Shown here: piece by piece, positions 48,255 through 59,207 of the stretch
Layout of the letters: each line of letters begins with the position of its first letter
Numbering within the stretch: the stretch's first letter is position 1
Source of the DNA: Lachnospiraceae bacterium
GTDB taxonomy: Bacteria; Bacillota; Clostridia; Lachnospirales; Lachnospiraceae
Assembly (NCBI GenBank): GCA_017408025.1
Contig: JAFQVJ010000011.1
Location: 97,363 to 161,362 of the forward strand
Length of the DNA: 64,000 nucleotides
Direction: 5' to 3'
Position numbers and translations under genes: made by a program
Notes under the pieces: generated by a model
Databases searched by the model: none
What the model was told of the DNA's origin: nothing
What the model saw: only the letters and a program-made list of their open reading frames with translations

Positions 48255-49649
48255 TTACTGGAATCCCTCCTCATCCTTATAAGAGCCTGAACTTCTATAA
48301 GTTACTAATGAAACTATAGCCAGTACAACGAATGTCATAATACCGATAACCGCACCAATATTATAATCGTTCTTGTCGATAGTCAGCTTATACAACCACG
48401 TTACCAAGAGATCCGTCTGTCCTGCCGTATATCCCAGCTTTCCAGGTCCACCACCTGTTAAGAGATAAATAACGTTAAAGTTATTGATATTTCCTGTAAA
48501 TGTTGTGATAAGATATGGTGTTGTTACGAATAACATGTATGGTAATGTTATCTTAAAGAATGTTGTAATCGCATTAGCACCATCTACCTTAGCAGCTTCA
48601 TATAACTCTGCCGGAATATTCTGCAATACACCTGATAACTGAAGCATAGTGTAAGGTATACCAACCCAAAGGTTTACTACGATAACTGTCACTCTTGCCC
48701 ACGTAGCATTTGTCCAGAACGGCAATGCCTTATCTATCAATCCCCAATCCATAAGAAGATTGTTGATAGCACCTGTATCACTAAGCATAGTTCTCATGAT
48801 AAGCAATGATACGAACTGTGGTATAGCAATTGACAATACAAAGTTGAATCTCCACAAGCCCTTAAACTTTGTTTCTTTTCTATTAATAATGATGGCAAGA
48901 ATCATACCACCAATATAATTCAATAATGTAGCAAAAACTGCCCAAATAAGTGTCCAAGCAAGAACACTCCAGAACTGTTCACCGATATTACCGTTGATGC
49001 TAAGTACATCCTTGAAGCTGTCAAAACCTACCCAGTAAAATCTGTTCAGATAGTTTGATGTTCCATCCGGAGTCACAGCATCAGAATAATTTGTAAATGC
49101 CATCAACATCATGAATATTAATGGTAATGCAGTGAATGTAAGAATACCTGCCAAAGGAAGAGCAAGTAAAAGTTTATGAAGATTTACATTAAATAAATCC
49201 TTGATGTCATCAATAAATTTATTTACATACATGCCTGTCTCATTCAAACGTTGTACCTTGTATGCACTCTTAACTGCTTCTCGCCAAAACGCAACAAACA
49301 AAAGTGTTAAAACTATTGTTGCCACTCCATAGAGAAGTACTCGTACTGATGGAATACCTATATACTCGTAAGTATATCCGCCCCAATCAGTCTCTGTTTC
49401 TATTCTCTCATAATGACCTAATGTTACAAACTCTGATAACGAATAGAAACCATAACTAACCATATAATAGATATAACAAATTTCTGTAAAGACGAACAAT
49501 AAGCCTTTTGCAATCTGCTTTCTCGCAATATTACCAGCTCCAAGCAACAAGAACGATAATCTTGTAAGAATATCACCCTTCTTTAAGGCATTTGTAACTG
49601 TATATTCTGTTGCGAATTCAGATGGCTTTCTTTTAAATATATTCTTCAC
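48255..49649 (-). CDS. malF: ABC sugar permease, MalF type
   Basis: GTG 49649 is the likely start (AGGAGG 6 bases upstream; KNIFKRKPSEFATEY follows). About 464 residues, with an extra N-terminal pair of membrane helices and a soluble loop as in MalF, then the EAA loop YEAAKVDGANAITTFFKITLPYM. Partner of the MalG-type permease, downstream of the MalE-type gene. Confidence 0.9.
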   Translation of the reverse strand: MKNIFKRKPSEFATEYTVTNALKKGDILTRLSFLLLGAGNIARKQIAKGLLFVFTEICYIYYMVSYGFYSLSEFVTLGHYERIETETDWGGYTYEYIGIPSVRVLLYGVATIVLTLLFVAFWREAVKSAYKVQRLNETGMYVNKFIDDIKDLFNVNLHKLLLALPLAGILTFTALPLIFMMLMAFTNYSDAVTPDGTSNYLNRFYWVGFDSFKDVLSINGNIGEQFWSVLAWTLIWAVFATLLNYIGGMILAIIINRKETKFKGLWRFNFVLSIAIPQFVSLLIMRTMLSDTGAINNLLMDWGLIDKALPFWTNATWARVTVIVVNLWVGIPYTMLQLSGVLQNIPAELYEAAKVDGANAITTFFKITLPYMLFVTTPYLITTFTGNINNFNVIYLLTGGGPGKLGYTAGQTDLLVTWLYKLTIDKNDYNIGAVIGIMTFVVLAIVSLVTYRSSGSYKDEEGFQ

Positions 49650-49753
49650 AATGTGCCTCCTACTGCATCGCTGTTTAAAAAATTCCCCGCGGCATCTGTC
49701 GGTCACGTGATACCACGGAGAATCTTATGAACTAAAATCTTTAAATAGCGTTA

Positions 49754-51013
49754 TTAATTGTTGCCGTTACAAGCATCCTCAAATGCCTGTGTCTTCTCAG
49801 CTGAGTTATCCTTTGTACAAGTACCAGCCTTAATCTCGGCGATTATTGCACCTGCTGCGTCCCAGTAGTTATCATTGAATTTTGAATCAAGTGGCTGAAC
49901 GATTGAAGTATTAGCAATTGTATCACCCTGTGCCTTAACTAAAGCATCGCTCTTGATTACATCAACTTCAAGTAACTCTGTATTACATGGGATGATGTTT
50001 CTCATCTCATAATGAGACTGCTGTGCATCCTTACCAGCAAGATACTTAGCTAATGCTGTAGCTATCTCTGGGTACTCAGTACGTGGGTTAACACCGATAC
50101 ACTTTGAACCAGCGAATGACTTAAGAACGCAATCTGTTCCGTCAATGTTGATTGCTGGAAGCTGTGCGATACCAATGTTATCACCAAGAGCTGCCTTAAC
50201 ATCTTCGTAATTCCATGTACCACCCATACAAGCTGCAACAGTACCATCTGCAAATCCCTTTATAGCATCTGGAGCTTCAAGGTCACGGAAGTTTGCGTTA
50301 GCATATAAATCAATGATGTAATCTGTTACCTTTGCTGCCTTGTCGCCTAACTCTGTACCAGCTGACTCATCGTTACCAGCTGCACCGCTGAATGTAGCAC
50401 CTGCTGCTGCGTATAACGATGCTGTATACCATGTGTTAGTTACAGGGAATGCAACTACACCCTTCTCTAACATTGTGTCAAGGCTCTTAACATCATCTTC
50501 TGAATAAACAGACTTATCATAGTATAAGAACCATGTATTAGCTGTGAATGGAATACCATAGATATTACCATCAATTGTAACTGAGTTTACAAGTGTTTCA
50601 CTGTTTGTAGCCTTGATATCATCTACTACAGTACCACCAAACTTAGCAATAGCTTCTGCATTGAGTAATGTTGTAAGCTGATCGTTAGCAAAGAAATATA
50701 CATCACCAGCTGCCTCAACGTCTGCTACAACGTTTGTCTTCGCATCACCTTCACCACATACCTCATATGTGAATGTAATATCCCATTCTGGATGAGCCTT
50801 GCTGAAGTTCTCACATTCCTGTTGAATCCAGCCTGATGTCTGATCTTCCTGTGGGCTCCATACTTTGATTTCAGCCTTAATAGGGTTTTCTTCTGAAGCA
50901 CCGCTGCCTGTTGTTGTTTCCTTGCTGCCATCCTCTGATGAACCACAACCGAAAACTGTTGCTGCACACATTGCTGTTGTCATAGCAAGTGCTGTTAACT
51001 TCTTAAGTTTCAT
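49754..51013 (-). CDS. malE: Maltodextrin-binding lipoprotein, MalE type
   Basis: Start ATG 51013 with AGGAGG; MKLKKLTALAMTTAMCAATV leads to the lipobox VFGC, then a Ser/Gly/Thr linker. About 419 residues. Family-1 binding segments are seen (IKVWSPQEDQTSGWIQQECE, NIYGIPFTANTWFLYYDK, KGFADGTVAACMGGTWNYED). It captures maltodextrins outside the cell for the permease pair. A two-component system lies just upstream, the usual control of such genes. Confidence 0.92.
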   Translation of the reverse strand: MKLKKLTALAMTTAMCAATVFGCGSSEDGSKETTTGSGASEENPIKAEIKVWSPQEDQTSGWIQQECENFSKAHPEWDITFTYEVCGEGDAKTNVVADVEAAGDVYFFANDQLTTLLNAEAIAKFGGTVVDDIKATNSETLVNSVTIDGNIYGIPFTANTWFLYYDKSVYSEDDVKSLDTMLEKGVVAFPVTNTWYTASLYAAAGATFSGAAGNDESAGTELGDKAAKVTDYIIDLYANANFRDLEAPDAIKGFADGTVAACMGGTWNYEDVKAALGDNIGIAQLPAINIDGTDCVLKSFAGSKCIGVNPRTEYPEIATALAKYLAGKDAQQSHYEMRNIIPCNTELLEVDVIKSDALVKAQGDTIANTSIVQPLDSKFNDNYWDAAGAIIAEIKAGTCTKDNSAEKTQAFEDACNGNN

Positions 51014-51268
51014 AATTTTTCCTCCTATAAATTTACCAAATACGCATTTATGTAGTATTAGGCTTTCTTTATGCACCTATTATATGATGTAGTACCAATA
51101 AAAGATATATTAAAAATCATAGATTTATATCGAATTTTTATTATTTAAAATATTTATATATATTTATACATATAATAGAAATCAAGTGCGAAAAAGTTCA
51201 TCATCCATATGTGCTTGTAAAAAAATGATAGATTAACTTCTTCACACACCACAATACGAACATAAAAG

Positions 51269-51304
51269 TGGGTAAAAGGCCCATTTTTATAAGCCTTTTA
51301 CCCA
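51269..51304. terminator. Terminator after the histidine kinase gene
   Basis: A perfect 12-bp stem, TGGGTAAAAGGC (51269-51280) with GCCTTTTACCCA (51293-51304), overlaps the last codons of the kinase gene. Leftward it is followed by CTTTTATG, rightward by TTTTTC. It separates the two-component genes from malE. The rest of 51080-51268 is AT-rich, with a TATAAT at about 51080 as possible malE -10. Confidence 0.75.
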
Positions 51305-53016
51305 TTTTTCATCTCTATTGCCGGTATACACACAGTGATACAGGTACCTTCATTTATTTTACTATTCACTCTCAGACTATACTGTTCACCATAATACAAT
51401 TGTATTCTTTCATTGACATTACGTATACCATAGCCCTTAGAATCTCGTGTAATTATAGATTGCGCCTTTTCATCATCCATACCAACACCATTATCTTCAA
51501 CACTTATATATATAAGATTTTCTTCTTTCCATCCCTTTATGGTTATAAGACCTTTCTTTCCATCTCGTCTTACATCTATTCCATGCTCAATAGCATTTTC
51601 CACTATAGGCTGTAATATAAGATTTAATGTCTCGTATTTTAAAATTTCATCATGCACATCATACTTTACTTCAAATGAGTAATCTCGCATAAAGAGCTGA
51701 ATATCTATATATGACCTGACATTGCTAATCTCAGCCTCTACAGACATGGTATTGCTGCCCTTATTTAGTGACGTGCGATAGAAATTTGAAAGTGCCAGAG
51801 TGATATTACTTATATCCTCATTGCCAACTTCAAGTGCTTTCCAGTTAATAAGTGATAATGTATTATACAGGAAATGAGGGTTTATCTGATTCTGCAATGC
51901 CTTCATCTCGTGTTTCTTCTCTGTAAGCTTACTTTCATACACCTGATGGATAAGGTTATGCACTTCATCTATAAGTGTATTATATCCACTTATAAGTTCA
52001 CCAATTTCATCCTTTTCCCTAACTTCAAGGCGCACATCAAAATTTCCGCTTTCAGCCGTTTTCATACCGTTTCTAAGATATTCAATCCTACCTGTTATGA
52101 ATTTGCTGACAGCAATAGTCCCAACAACTAATGCCAATGATGCACTTATAGCCACAGCATACCAAATTAAATTGATAGGCTCTGTATCGCTTAAAATCGT
52201 TTTATCTGCTTTATAAAGCCATAGCTTCCATGATGTCTCTTCCAATTCTTCATACATTACTGTATATTCTGAATCGGAATCCAATTGTTGGAACTGTTCG
52301 TAAGTCAAAGCGCAATCTTCATACCTTTCTTCAAAGCGTGCCAGGCTGTACACCACCTTATTATCTTTATCTGTAATAAAAATTCCATAATTTTTTCCCA
52401 TATCATTGTTTGAGAGTGGTTCGAACAATTTGTTATAGTCAATAGATAAATATAAAATGCCAAGCTTGTTGTATTTATCAAGCATAGACATTCTTCTGAC
52501 ACAGAATGCTATATTCTTCTCTGCGTCAGTATACCATTGCCTTGCCACATCACCACACGCCTGATTGTACCAAGGTTCATACGCAATATCTGCTATAGGA
52601 ACAATAATATCTTCATACTTTATACCATTTATATTTGCATAAATAGTAACCTGTTTAGCAGTATCGCTGAAATACTTTATTGTTTCCATCTGTGGTTTAA
52701 TAACCGCCTTTATCTGAGTGTACAGATCATAAGGATTCTCGTAGGATGCCACCAATACCTGTGCCACAACATCATTGAAGGACAGATAATCAGAAATACT
52801 GTTATATGCTATCAGCTCTGCGTCTACGCTATATGCAGCCTGGTTCAAGTATGTTTTAATACTGGCATTTTCCTTTTCCTTCAATATAGAAGTCATTAGT
52901 TTTGTACTTATAATGACAAGAAATACCATCGGTACAATACCGACTAAAAAGTAAATCAGAAATAGCTTACCTTTTAGCTTTGTATTGCTAAAGGCTGTTG
53001 CAATTTTTTTAAACAA
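51298..53016 (-). CDS. Sensor histidine kinase (YesM/LytS type)
   Basis: A 572-residue membrane kinase: helix near 15-38, an extracellular sensor of about 40-280, a second helix (about 283-305), HAMP, then the H-box NQINPHFLYNTLSLINWKAL with the phosphorylated His and the ATP site VENAIEHGID and SVEDNGVGM. Pairs with the AraC-type response regulator just upstream, which ends one base before this start. It most likely senses sugar or the binding protein and controls the sugar import genes downstream. Confidence 0.93.
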   Translation of the reverse strand: MFKKIATAFSNTKLKGKLFLIYFLVGIVPMVFLVIISTKLMTSILKEKENASIKTYLNQAAYSVDAELIAYNSISDYLSFNDVVAQVLVASYENPYDLYTQIKAVIKPQMETIKYFSDTAKQVTIYANINGIKYEDIIVPIADIAYEPWYNQACGDVARQWYTDAEKNIAFCVRRMSMLDKYNKLGILYLSIDYNKLFEPLSNNDMGKNYGIFITDKDNKVVYSLARFEERYEDCALTYEQFQQLDSDSEYTVMYEELEETSWKLWLYKADKTILSDTEPINLIWYAVAISASLALVVGTIAVSKFITGRIEYLRNGMKTAESGNFDVRLEVREKDEIGELISGYNTLIDEVHNLIHQVYESKLTEKKHEMKALQNQINPHFLYNTLSLINWKALEVGNEDISNITLALSNFYRTSLNKGSNTMSVEAEISNVRSYIDIQLFMRDYSFEVKYDVHDEILKYETLNLILQPIVENAIEHGIDVRRDGKKGLITIKGWKEENLIYISVEDNGVGMDDEKAQSIITRDSKGYGIRNVNERIQLYYGEQYSLRVNSKINEGTCITVCIPAIEMKNG

Positions 53017-54549
53017 CTATATGTCCCCCTGACTTCTGAACTTCTGTGGACTTATACCAAAATATTCCCTAAAGCTTTGACAGAAATATGATACATTTGG
53101 ATATCCCACATCATTGCTTATATTTACAATCTTCTTCTGCGTTTCCTCAAGCATCTCTTTTGCCTTTTCCATCCTGTACGACTTGATAAATTTACTCAGG
53201 TTTTGTCCTGTTTCCTTCTTAAATATACAACTCAAGTAGCTTGGCGCCATATATACCATATCTGCAAGAATCTCAACACCAATTTCCTCTCCATAATGGT
53301 TGTATATATACTGTTTTACTTCCTCAACCTCTCTGTGTATCATCTTCGGATTCTTCGAGAATGTGTTTTCTATTCTTTCTATATTAATGTTGATTATATC
53401 AATTACCGTCTGGAAATCATTGGAACGATATAATCTGTCTATCTCCTTGTTAAGTTCAAGTTCATTAACATCAGGAAGTATGTCATAAAAATCCTTAAGC
53501 AAATTGGAGAATATAAACTTTATATAAACCTGGGAAAAATCAGTTTTGCTTCTATATTTAAGACAAAGCTTATCAAAATGTTCTCTAAGGCTTATAGCAT
53601 CCTTCATCTTGATATCCTGCTTCATCTGTTTCATCAATGTGTCATCATCAATCTGTACGAGCAATGGTGATTCTTCATTTTCATAAGGCAAATAGATCTT
53701 AGTATCATTCTGATAAAATCTGTTTTCCATAAGAGTTTCTGTATCTTCAAATGCTCCTACTATCTCCTCATGTTTTTCAAAGGATTTTGATACCGCTACA
53801 TATACGTTTGTCTTATACGTGTTCTCTATCATTTTACTGATAGTTGTAGCTATTCCTTTCCAATAATCCTCATTAGATTTATCTACTGTGAACAAAATAA
53901 CTCCCTGTTCAGGATTAAGGTTAAGATACTGATAATCCTTATCATATTCATAAAGACATTCTCTGATATTTTCATAAAAATCAGTATCGCACTTACCAAA
54001 GAAAGTGTTTTCAAACTCCATCAGCATAAGTCGTTTATAATTTTTTATCTCCAACACTTCCATCTGACTAGGAGGAATGTCGCTCAAAGGAAGACCATTA
54101 ACAAGAGAATACAGATAATGCTGCTTCATAAAAGACATACTCTGTTCCATAAATACTTTCTCTATCTTCTCATTGTCTATATCGTCCATAATTTTCCTCA
54201 TAGCAGGCTCGAACTCTTTAGGATCTACCGGCTTAAGAAGATAATCTGATACCCCCAGCTTAACTGCAAGCTTCGCATATTCAAAATCACTATAACCACT
54301 TATAATGATTATCTTCATTTTAGGATTTATATTCTTTTCTTTTATACTTCTTATTAAATCTATACCATCCATATGCGGCATTTTTACATCAGTGAGAAGA
54401 ATATCCGCTTCGTTTTCCTCAAGCCATTCCAATGCCTCCTGACCATTTACTGTCTCTGTCAGTTCGCACTCTACATCCATCTGCTTTATAAGAAAGCTTA
54501 CGCCTTTTCTCTCTATCTTTTCATCATCTACAATTAAAATTCTATACAT
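53017..54549 (-). CDS. Response regulator with AraC-type DNA-binding domain (YesN type)
   Basis: A 510-residue regulator: receiver domain at 1-120 (ILIVDDEKIERKGV, phosphorylated Asp in LLTDVKMPHMDG, Lys in YLLKPVDPKEF), a long middle part, and two AraC helix-turn-helices at the C-terminus (VEILADMVYMAPSYLSCIFK, NISNDVGYPNVSYFCQSF). Downstream the kinase, malE, malF and malG follow on the same strand, so it probably turns on import. Confidence 0.93.
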   Translation of the reverse strand: MYRILIVDDEKIERKGVSFLIKQMDVECELTETVNGQEALEWLEENEADILLTDVKMPHMDGIDLIRSIKEKNINPKMKIIIISGYSDFEYAKLAVKLGVSDYLLKPVDPKEFEPAMRKIMDDIDNEKIEKVFMEQSMSFMKQHYLYSLVNGLPLSDIPPSQMEVLEIKNYKRLMLMEFENTFFGKCDTDFYENIRECLYEYDKDYQYLNLNPEQGVILFTVDKSNEDYWKGIATTISKMIENTYKTNVYVAVSKSFEKHEEIVGAFEDTETLMENRFYQNDTKIYLPYENEESPLLVQIDDDTLMKQMKQDIKMKDAISLREHFDKLCLKYRSKTDFSQVYIKFIFSNLLKDFYDILPDVNELELNKEIDRLYRSNDFQTVIDIININIERIENTFSKNPKMIHREVEEVKQYIYNHYGEEIGVEILADMVYMAPSYLSCIFKKETGQNLSKFIKSYRMEKAKEMLEETQKKIVNISNDVGYPNVSYFCQSFREYFGISPQKFRSQGDI

Positions 54550-54619
54550 GTAAACCTCCGAATTTTATCCAAATGAAATAAAACCATTTTATATTTTACA
54601 TTGTTTTACGAAAAATAAC

Positions 54620-54845
54620 AAGAACAAAGTGGAGCACGGTCAGCTTCAGCTGATATTTCTTCTCGTGCGAGTGCTCATCTTTTTTTCATATATCTTTCCT
54701 TTATGATAAAAAAGAATCTTACTTGCAAGATTCTCCGCCTACGGCGGGTCGCTTTAGCGACATCTTCCTATCCACCGTAGTGCGATCCTTTGCGGAGCAT
54801 TTTTGTTGTATAGGAAAGTTTCGAGAACTTTCCTATACAATAAAG
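54620..54845. repeat. Mosaic intergenic repeat element, copy 2
   Basis: In the 351-base gap between the response regulator and glgP: CAAAGTGGAGCACGGTCAGC, TTCTTCTCGTGCGAGTGCTC, AGAATCTT/AAGATTCT, CCGTAGTGCGATCCTTTGCG and the palindrome TTGTATAGGAAAGTT/AACTTTCCTATACAA. Same parts and orientation as copy 1 and copy 3. Confidence 0.75.
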
Positions 54846-54872
54846 AAATCGCCGGCTTTTAACCGGCGATTT
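54846..54872. terminator. glgP terminator
   Basis: AAATCGCCGG and CCGGCGATTT form a perfect 10-bp stem with a 7-base loop, followed on the minus strand by a T-rich tract. It lies 28 bases after the glgP stop. Confidence 0.85.
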
Positions 54873-54899
54873 GCATTAACAATTTTATTAAATTAGGTT

Positions 54900-57155
54900 T
54901 TATGATAAATGCCAGATATCTCTGTTGTATTCTTCTATTGTTCTATCTGATGAGAAGAATCCAGCGTTTGCAATATTCACAAGCATCTTCTTAGCCCATG
55001 TCTTTCTGTCAGCATAATCCTTAAGAGCTGTCTCTTTAACTCTGATGTAATCCTTAACATCAAGTAATGTCATGAACCAGTCTTTCTGGATAAGCTCTGC
55101 ATGAAGTCTTAATAATACATATGGATTACCAATCTTCATCATCTCTGGGCTGATGATAAAGTTGATGTATTCTCTGATATCTGCATCATTGATGTAGTAG
55201 TTTGCTGCTACGTAATCACCCTTAGCATAATGCTCAATTACCTGCTCACTGCTCTCACCAAATGTGTAGATGTTGTCTTTTCCAACAAGCTCAGCAATCT
55301 CAACGTTTGCGCCATCCATTGTTCCAAGTGTAACAGCACCGTTAAGCATGAACTTCATGTTACCTGTACCAGAAGCTTCCTTAGAAGCAAGTGAAATCTG
55401 CTCTGAAATATCACAAGCTGGGAAGAGCTTAGCAGCCTTTGATACGTTATAGTTTTCTACCATAACAACCTTTAAGTATGGTGCAACCTCTGGATCGTTT
55501 GCTGTAAGATTCTGTAAGCATAAGATTGCATGAATAATATCCTTTGCAATCTGGTAAGCTGGAGCAGCCTTTGCACCGAATATTACTGTGATAGGTGTCT
55601 CTGGCTTATTACCCTTCTTAATCTCTAAGTACTTGTAGATAACATAAAGTACATTTAACTGCTGACGCTTGTACTCATGAAGTCTCTTAACCTGAATATC
55701 GTAAATTGAGTTCTCATCAATATCAACATTCTGTGTCTTCTTTAAGTAATCCTTAAGAACCTTCTTTCTAGCCTTCTTTGTCTCAAGTAAGCCTTCAAGA
55801 ACTGCATCATCATTGATGAATTTCTCTAAATCCTTAAGCTTTGTAGCATCCTTCTTGAACTCTGGTCCAATAAGCTTCTCAATGTAAGCTGCAAGATCCT
55901 CGTTACAGTGAAGTAACCATCTTCTGAATGTGATACCATTTGTCTTATTGTTAAACTTCTCTGGATAAATCTTGAAGAAGTTATTTAACTCGCTGTTCTT
56001 TAAAATCTCTGTATGGAGATAAGCAACACCGTTTACACTATATCCGTAGTGGATGTCCATATGAGCCATATGAACTCTGTTCTGCTCGTCAATGATATAT
56101 ACTGAAGGATCACCGAACTTAGCTCTTACTCTCTCATCTAATACTCTGATGATTGGAACAAGCTGTGGAACAACCTTCTCAAGGTAATGAATTGGCCACT
56201 TCTCAAGTGCTTCTGCAAGAATTGTATGGTTTGTATATGCACATGTCTTAGATACAATATCAATAGCCTCATCCTGTGAGATTCCCTCTGCTGTAAGAAG
56301 TCTGATTAACTCTGGAATAACCATTGATGGGTGTGTATCGTTAATCTGAATTGTAGCGTACTCATGTAAATCATGAAGGTTGCAGCCCTTAGCCTTAACT
56401 TCATCAAGGATTAATCTTGCACCGTTTGATACCATGAAATACTGCTGATATATTCTAAGTAAGTTACCAGCCTCATCCGAATCATCTGGATATAAGAATA
56501 ATGTAAGGTTCTTTGCAATCTGTGTCTTATCAAAGTGAATGTCATCACCCCAAACAAGGCTCTCATCGATTGACTCAATATCAAATAAGTGAAGCTTATT
56601 TGTTCTATTCTCGTAACCCGTTACATCTATATCATATAATACTGATCTAACCTTAAAACCACCGAACTCAACTTCGTAAGACTTATCTGTCTTTGTAAGC
56701 CAGCCTTTATCCTCAATCCAAGGATTTTTTGTTTCCTTCTGGAAATTATTTTCAAATACCTGCTTAAAGAGACCAAAATGGTAGTTTAATCCGATACCAT
56801 CACCGTTTAAACCAATGCTTGCCATTGAATCAAGGAAACATGCAGCAAGTCTGCCAAGACCACCGTTACCAAGTGATGGTTCTGGCTCGATCTCCTCTAT
56901 ATCATAGATGCTCTTACCAGCAGCCTCAAGTTCAGCCTTAACTTCACCGAAGATTCCTAAGTTGATTAAGTTGTTTGACAAAAGCTTTCCAATAAGGAAC
57001 TCAGCTGAGATGTAGTAAATCTTCTTCTTGCCCTCATTTGATACCTTAGCCTGTGACATTTCCTTTGTCATCTCAAGAAGAGCAACATAAATCTCCTCGT
57101 TTGAAAGTGCGCTCAACTCTTTGCCGTACTTCTTGTTACAATACTCTTTTAACAT
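54900..57155 (-). CDS. glgP: Glycogen/maltodextrin phosphorylase
   Basis: A 751-residue phosphorylase that releases glucose 1-phosphate from alpha-1,4-glucan ends. Conserved parts: [21 protein letters not shown] (about 93-113), the substrate loop around [30 protein letters not shown], and the pyridoxal phosphate site [20 protein letters not shown], where Lys binds the cofactor. It is about 50-80 residues shorter than E. coli enzymes, mainly at the N-terminus, a form common in Clostridia. ATG 57155 follows TAGGAGG. Confidence 0.96.
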   Translation of the reverse strand: MLKEYCNKKYGKELSALSNEEIYVALLEMTKEMSQAKVSNEGKKKIYYISAEFLIGKLLSNNLINLGIFGEVKAELEAAGKSIYDIEEIEPEPSLGNGGLGRLAACFLDSMASIGLNGDGIGLNYHFGLFKQVFENNFQKETKNPWIEDKGWLTKTDKSYEVEFGGFKVRSVLYDIDVTGYENRTNKLHLFDIESIDESLVWGDDIHFDKTQIAKNLTLFLYPDDSDEAGNLLRIYQQYFMVSNGARLILDEVKAKGCNLHDLHEYATIQINDTHPSMVIPELIRLLTAEGISQDEAIDIVSKTCAYTNHTILAEALEKWPIHYLEKVVPQLVPIIRVLDERVRAKFGDPSVYIIDEQNRVHMAHMDIHYGYSVNGVAYLHTEILKNSELNNFFKIYPEKFNNKTNGITFRRWLLHCNEDLAAYIEKLIGPEFKKDATKLKDLEKFINDDAVLEGLLETKKARKKVLKDYLKKTQNVDIDENSIYDIQVKRLHEYKRQQLNVLYVIYKYLEIKKGNKPETPITVIFGAKAAPAYQIAKDIIHAILCLQNLTANDPEVAPYLKVVMVENYNVSKAAKLFPACDISEQISLASKEASGTGNMKFMLNGAVTLGTMDGANVEIAELVGKDNIYTFGESSEQVIEHYAKGDYVAANYYINDADIREYINFIISPEMMKIGNPYVLLRLHAELIQKDWFMTLLDVKDYIRVKETALKDYADRKTWAKKMLVNIANAGFFSSDRTIEEYNRDIWHLS

Positions 57156-57365
57156 AATTACCTCCTATGTTGGATGTACCTTCTCCTGACCTCGTATTGC
57201 TATACATGATTTATGTCTTTCGCAAGCCTTCGGTCTATTACACCCTTTTGTTTATATAATTTTTTAGGGTTCATACTTAGGTGAAGCTTATTTAATATCA
57301 TGTAGCTTCATCATGTTAGCATTATAATACCCTTTTTTTTCTTTTACTTGTAGTATAGTAGTATT

Positions 57366-59027
57366 TTATAGTACGATACTATCAATTTTATATATCACAG
57401 CTTCGTATGGTCGAAGTGGCAATTTTTCAAGTTTTTTCGATGAATCTGCGTAATTACTAAGGATTATCTCCGTTTTCACTTTTGTATCATCTACATCTGC
57501 AACTTCTATAATTCTATCTCTTCCATAAAAATTACATATTATTAAGAACTTGTCCTTACCATATGTTCTGTAATACGCAAAGATATCCTTATCTTCCATC
57601 AGTATAGGTGTAAATTCTCCGTAAACAAATGCCTTATCTGTTTTTCTTAAATTTATAAGCTTCTTATAATGATGAAGAACACTATTTTCATCTGCCAAAG
57701 ATTTCTCAACATTTATTTCTCTGTAGTTTTCATTCACACCAATCCATGGATTACCATCAGTAAATCCTGCGTTCTTCCCACAAGTCCACTGCATAGGCGT
57801 TCTGGCATTATCGCGACTCTTTATATAAATTGACTTCATAATGTCTTCTTTAGCGTATCCTGCCGCAATTCTTTCCTTGTACATATTCAAGGTTTCAATA
57901 TCTCTGTACTCTACTATATCATCAAACTGGATATTTGTCATCCCTATTTCTTCACCCTGATATATGAAAGGTGTACCCTTCATACCGTGAAGAAGAGTTG
58001 CAAGCATTTTAGCGCTCTCTACTCTGTACTCTCCATCATTACCATAATGGGACACAATTCTTGGCAAATCGTGATTATCCCAGAAAAGTGTATTCCATCC
58101 CTTAGTGTGCTCAATCTGCCACTTGTAGAGAACTCGCTTCAAATCCAAAGGGTCAAGCTCTTTTGTATCCCATTTTGCCTTTCCCTTTTGTTCATCAAGG
58201 CTTATATGTTCAAACTGGAATACCATAGACAATTCTTTGTTTTCCGGTGCGGTATATTTAGTAGCTATATCTATATCTGCAGACCAGCATTCACCAATAG
58301 TTACTATATCCTCTCCAGTTCCTCTTGCATTGAAACCATTTTCATAAAGTTCATGAATATATTCATGTAGCTTTGGACCATTTGCTACAATCTTTTCATC
58401 AGGAATCTTTCCGATATTTTCTATAACATCCAGCCTAAATCCGCCAACTCCTTTATCAAGCCAGAACTCAACTATCTCTGCCACACTTTTTCTAACCTTA
58501 ACATTCTCCCAGTTTAAGTCAGGCTGTTTCTTGCTGAATATGTGAAGATAATACTGTCCTGTCTGCTCGTCAAGCTGCCATGCACTTCCAGAAAAGCACG
58601 AGCCCATATCATTTGGCTCCTTGCCATCAACCGGATCTCTCCATATATAGTAATCTCTATATTTATTATTCTTAGACTTTCTTGCTTCTATAAACCATGC
58701 ATGCTCATCCGAAGTATGATTAAATACCATATCCATAATGATACGTATATCCCTCTTTTTAGCCTCTGCTATGAGCTTGTCCATATCCTCCATGGTACCA
58801 AATTCATCCATGATATCAAAATAATCTGATATATCGTATCCATTATCATCATTTGGTGATTTGTATACGGGACTTAACCACAGTGCATCAACTCCAAGCC
58901 ATTTAAAATAATCTAACTTCTCTATTATACCTGGTATATCACCTACTCCATCTTTATTGCTATCCTTAAAGCTTCTAGGATATATCTGATAGATAACCGC
59001 TTCCTTCCACCATCTTCTGTCTGACAT
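57366..59027 (-). CDS. malL: Oligo-1,6-glucosidase / alpha-glucosidase (GH13_31)
   Basis: The start ATG 59027 (MSDRRWWKEAVIYQIYPRSF) has AGGAGAG upstream. About 553 residues. Typical GH13_31 parts: DMVFNHTSDEHAWF, GGFRLDVIENIG with the nucleophile Asp, VTIGECWSAD with the acid/base Glu, and LFWDNHDLPRIVSHYG. It cuts isomaltose- or maltose-type ends of imported oligosaccharides. Divergent from an AraC-type regulator gene, which likely controls it. Confidence 0.92.
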   Translation of the reverse strand: MSDRRWWKEAVIYQIYPRSFKDSNKDGVGDIPGIIEKLDYFKWLGVDALWLSPVYKSPNDDNGYDISDYFDIMDEFGTMEDMDKLIAEAKKRDIRIIMDMVFNHTSDEHAWFIEARKSKNNKYRDYYIWRDPVDGKEPNDMGSCFSGSAWQLDEQTGQYYLHIFSKKQPDLNWENVKVRKSVAEIVEFWLDKGVGGFRLDVIENIGKIPDEKIVANGPKLHEYIHELYENGFNARGTGEDIVTIGECWSADIDIATKYTAPENKELSMVFQFEHISLDEQKGKAKWDTKELDPLDLKRVLYKWQIEHTKGWNTLFWDNHDLPRIVSHYGNDGEYRVESAKMLATLLHGMKGTPFIYQGEEIGMTNIQFDDIVEYRDIETLNMYKERIAAGYAKEDIMKSIYIKSRDNARTPMQWTCGKNAGFTDGNPWIGVNENYREINVEKSLADENSVLHHYKKLINLRKTDKAFVYGEFTPILMEDKDIFAYYRTYGKDKFLIICNFYGRDRIIEVADVDDTKVKTEIILSNYADSSKKLEKLPLRPYEAVIYKIDSIVL

Positions 59028-59029
59028 AT

Positions 59030-59207
59030 TTCTACTCTCCTTACCTAAAATAATTGATATGTTTTTATAATTTTTTATAGTTACACTCAATATTTTATTT
59101 TGTATAATACTACTATAATAATACATTTACTATTACTTTTTCAAGTGTTTATCGCATAATACAGTCACGAAATAATGCACGAAAAAAATTGCGGAAAGGA
59201 ATCAATA
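59030..59207. promoter_or_regulatory. Divergent promoter region between malL and the AraC regulator
   Basis: An AT-rich 180-base region with several TATAAT-like hexamers (59102-59125), divergent for malL and the regulator. A regulator site is expected, but I could not point to a clear dyad. Confidence 0.5.
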
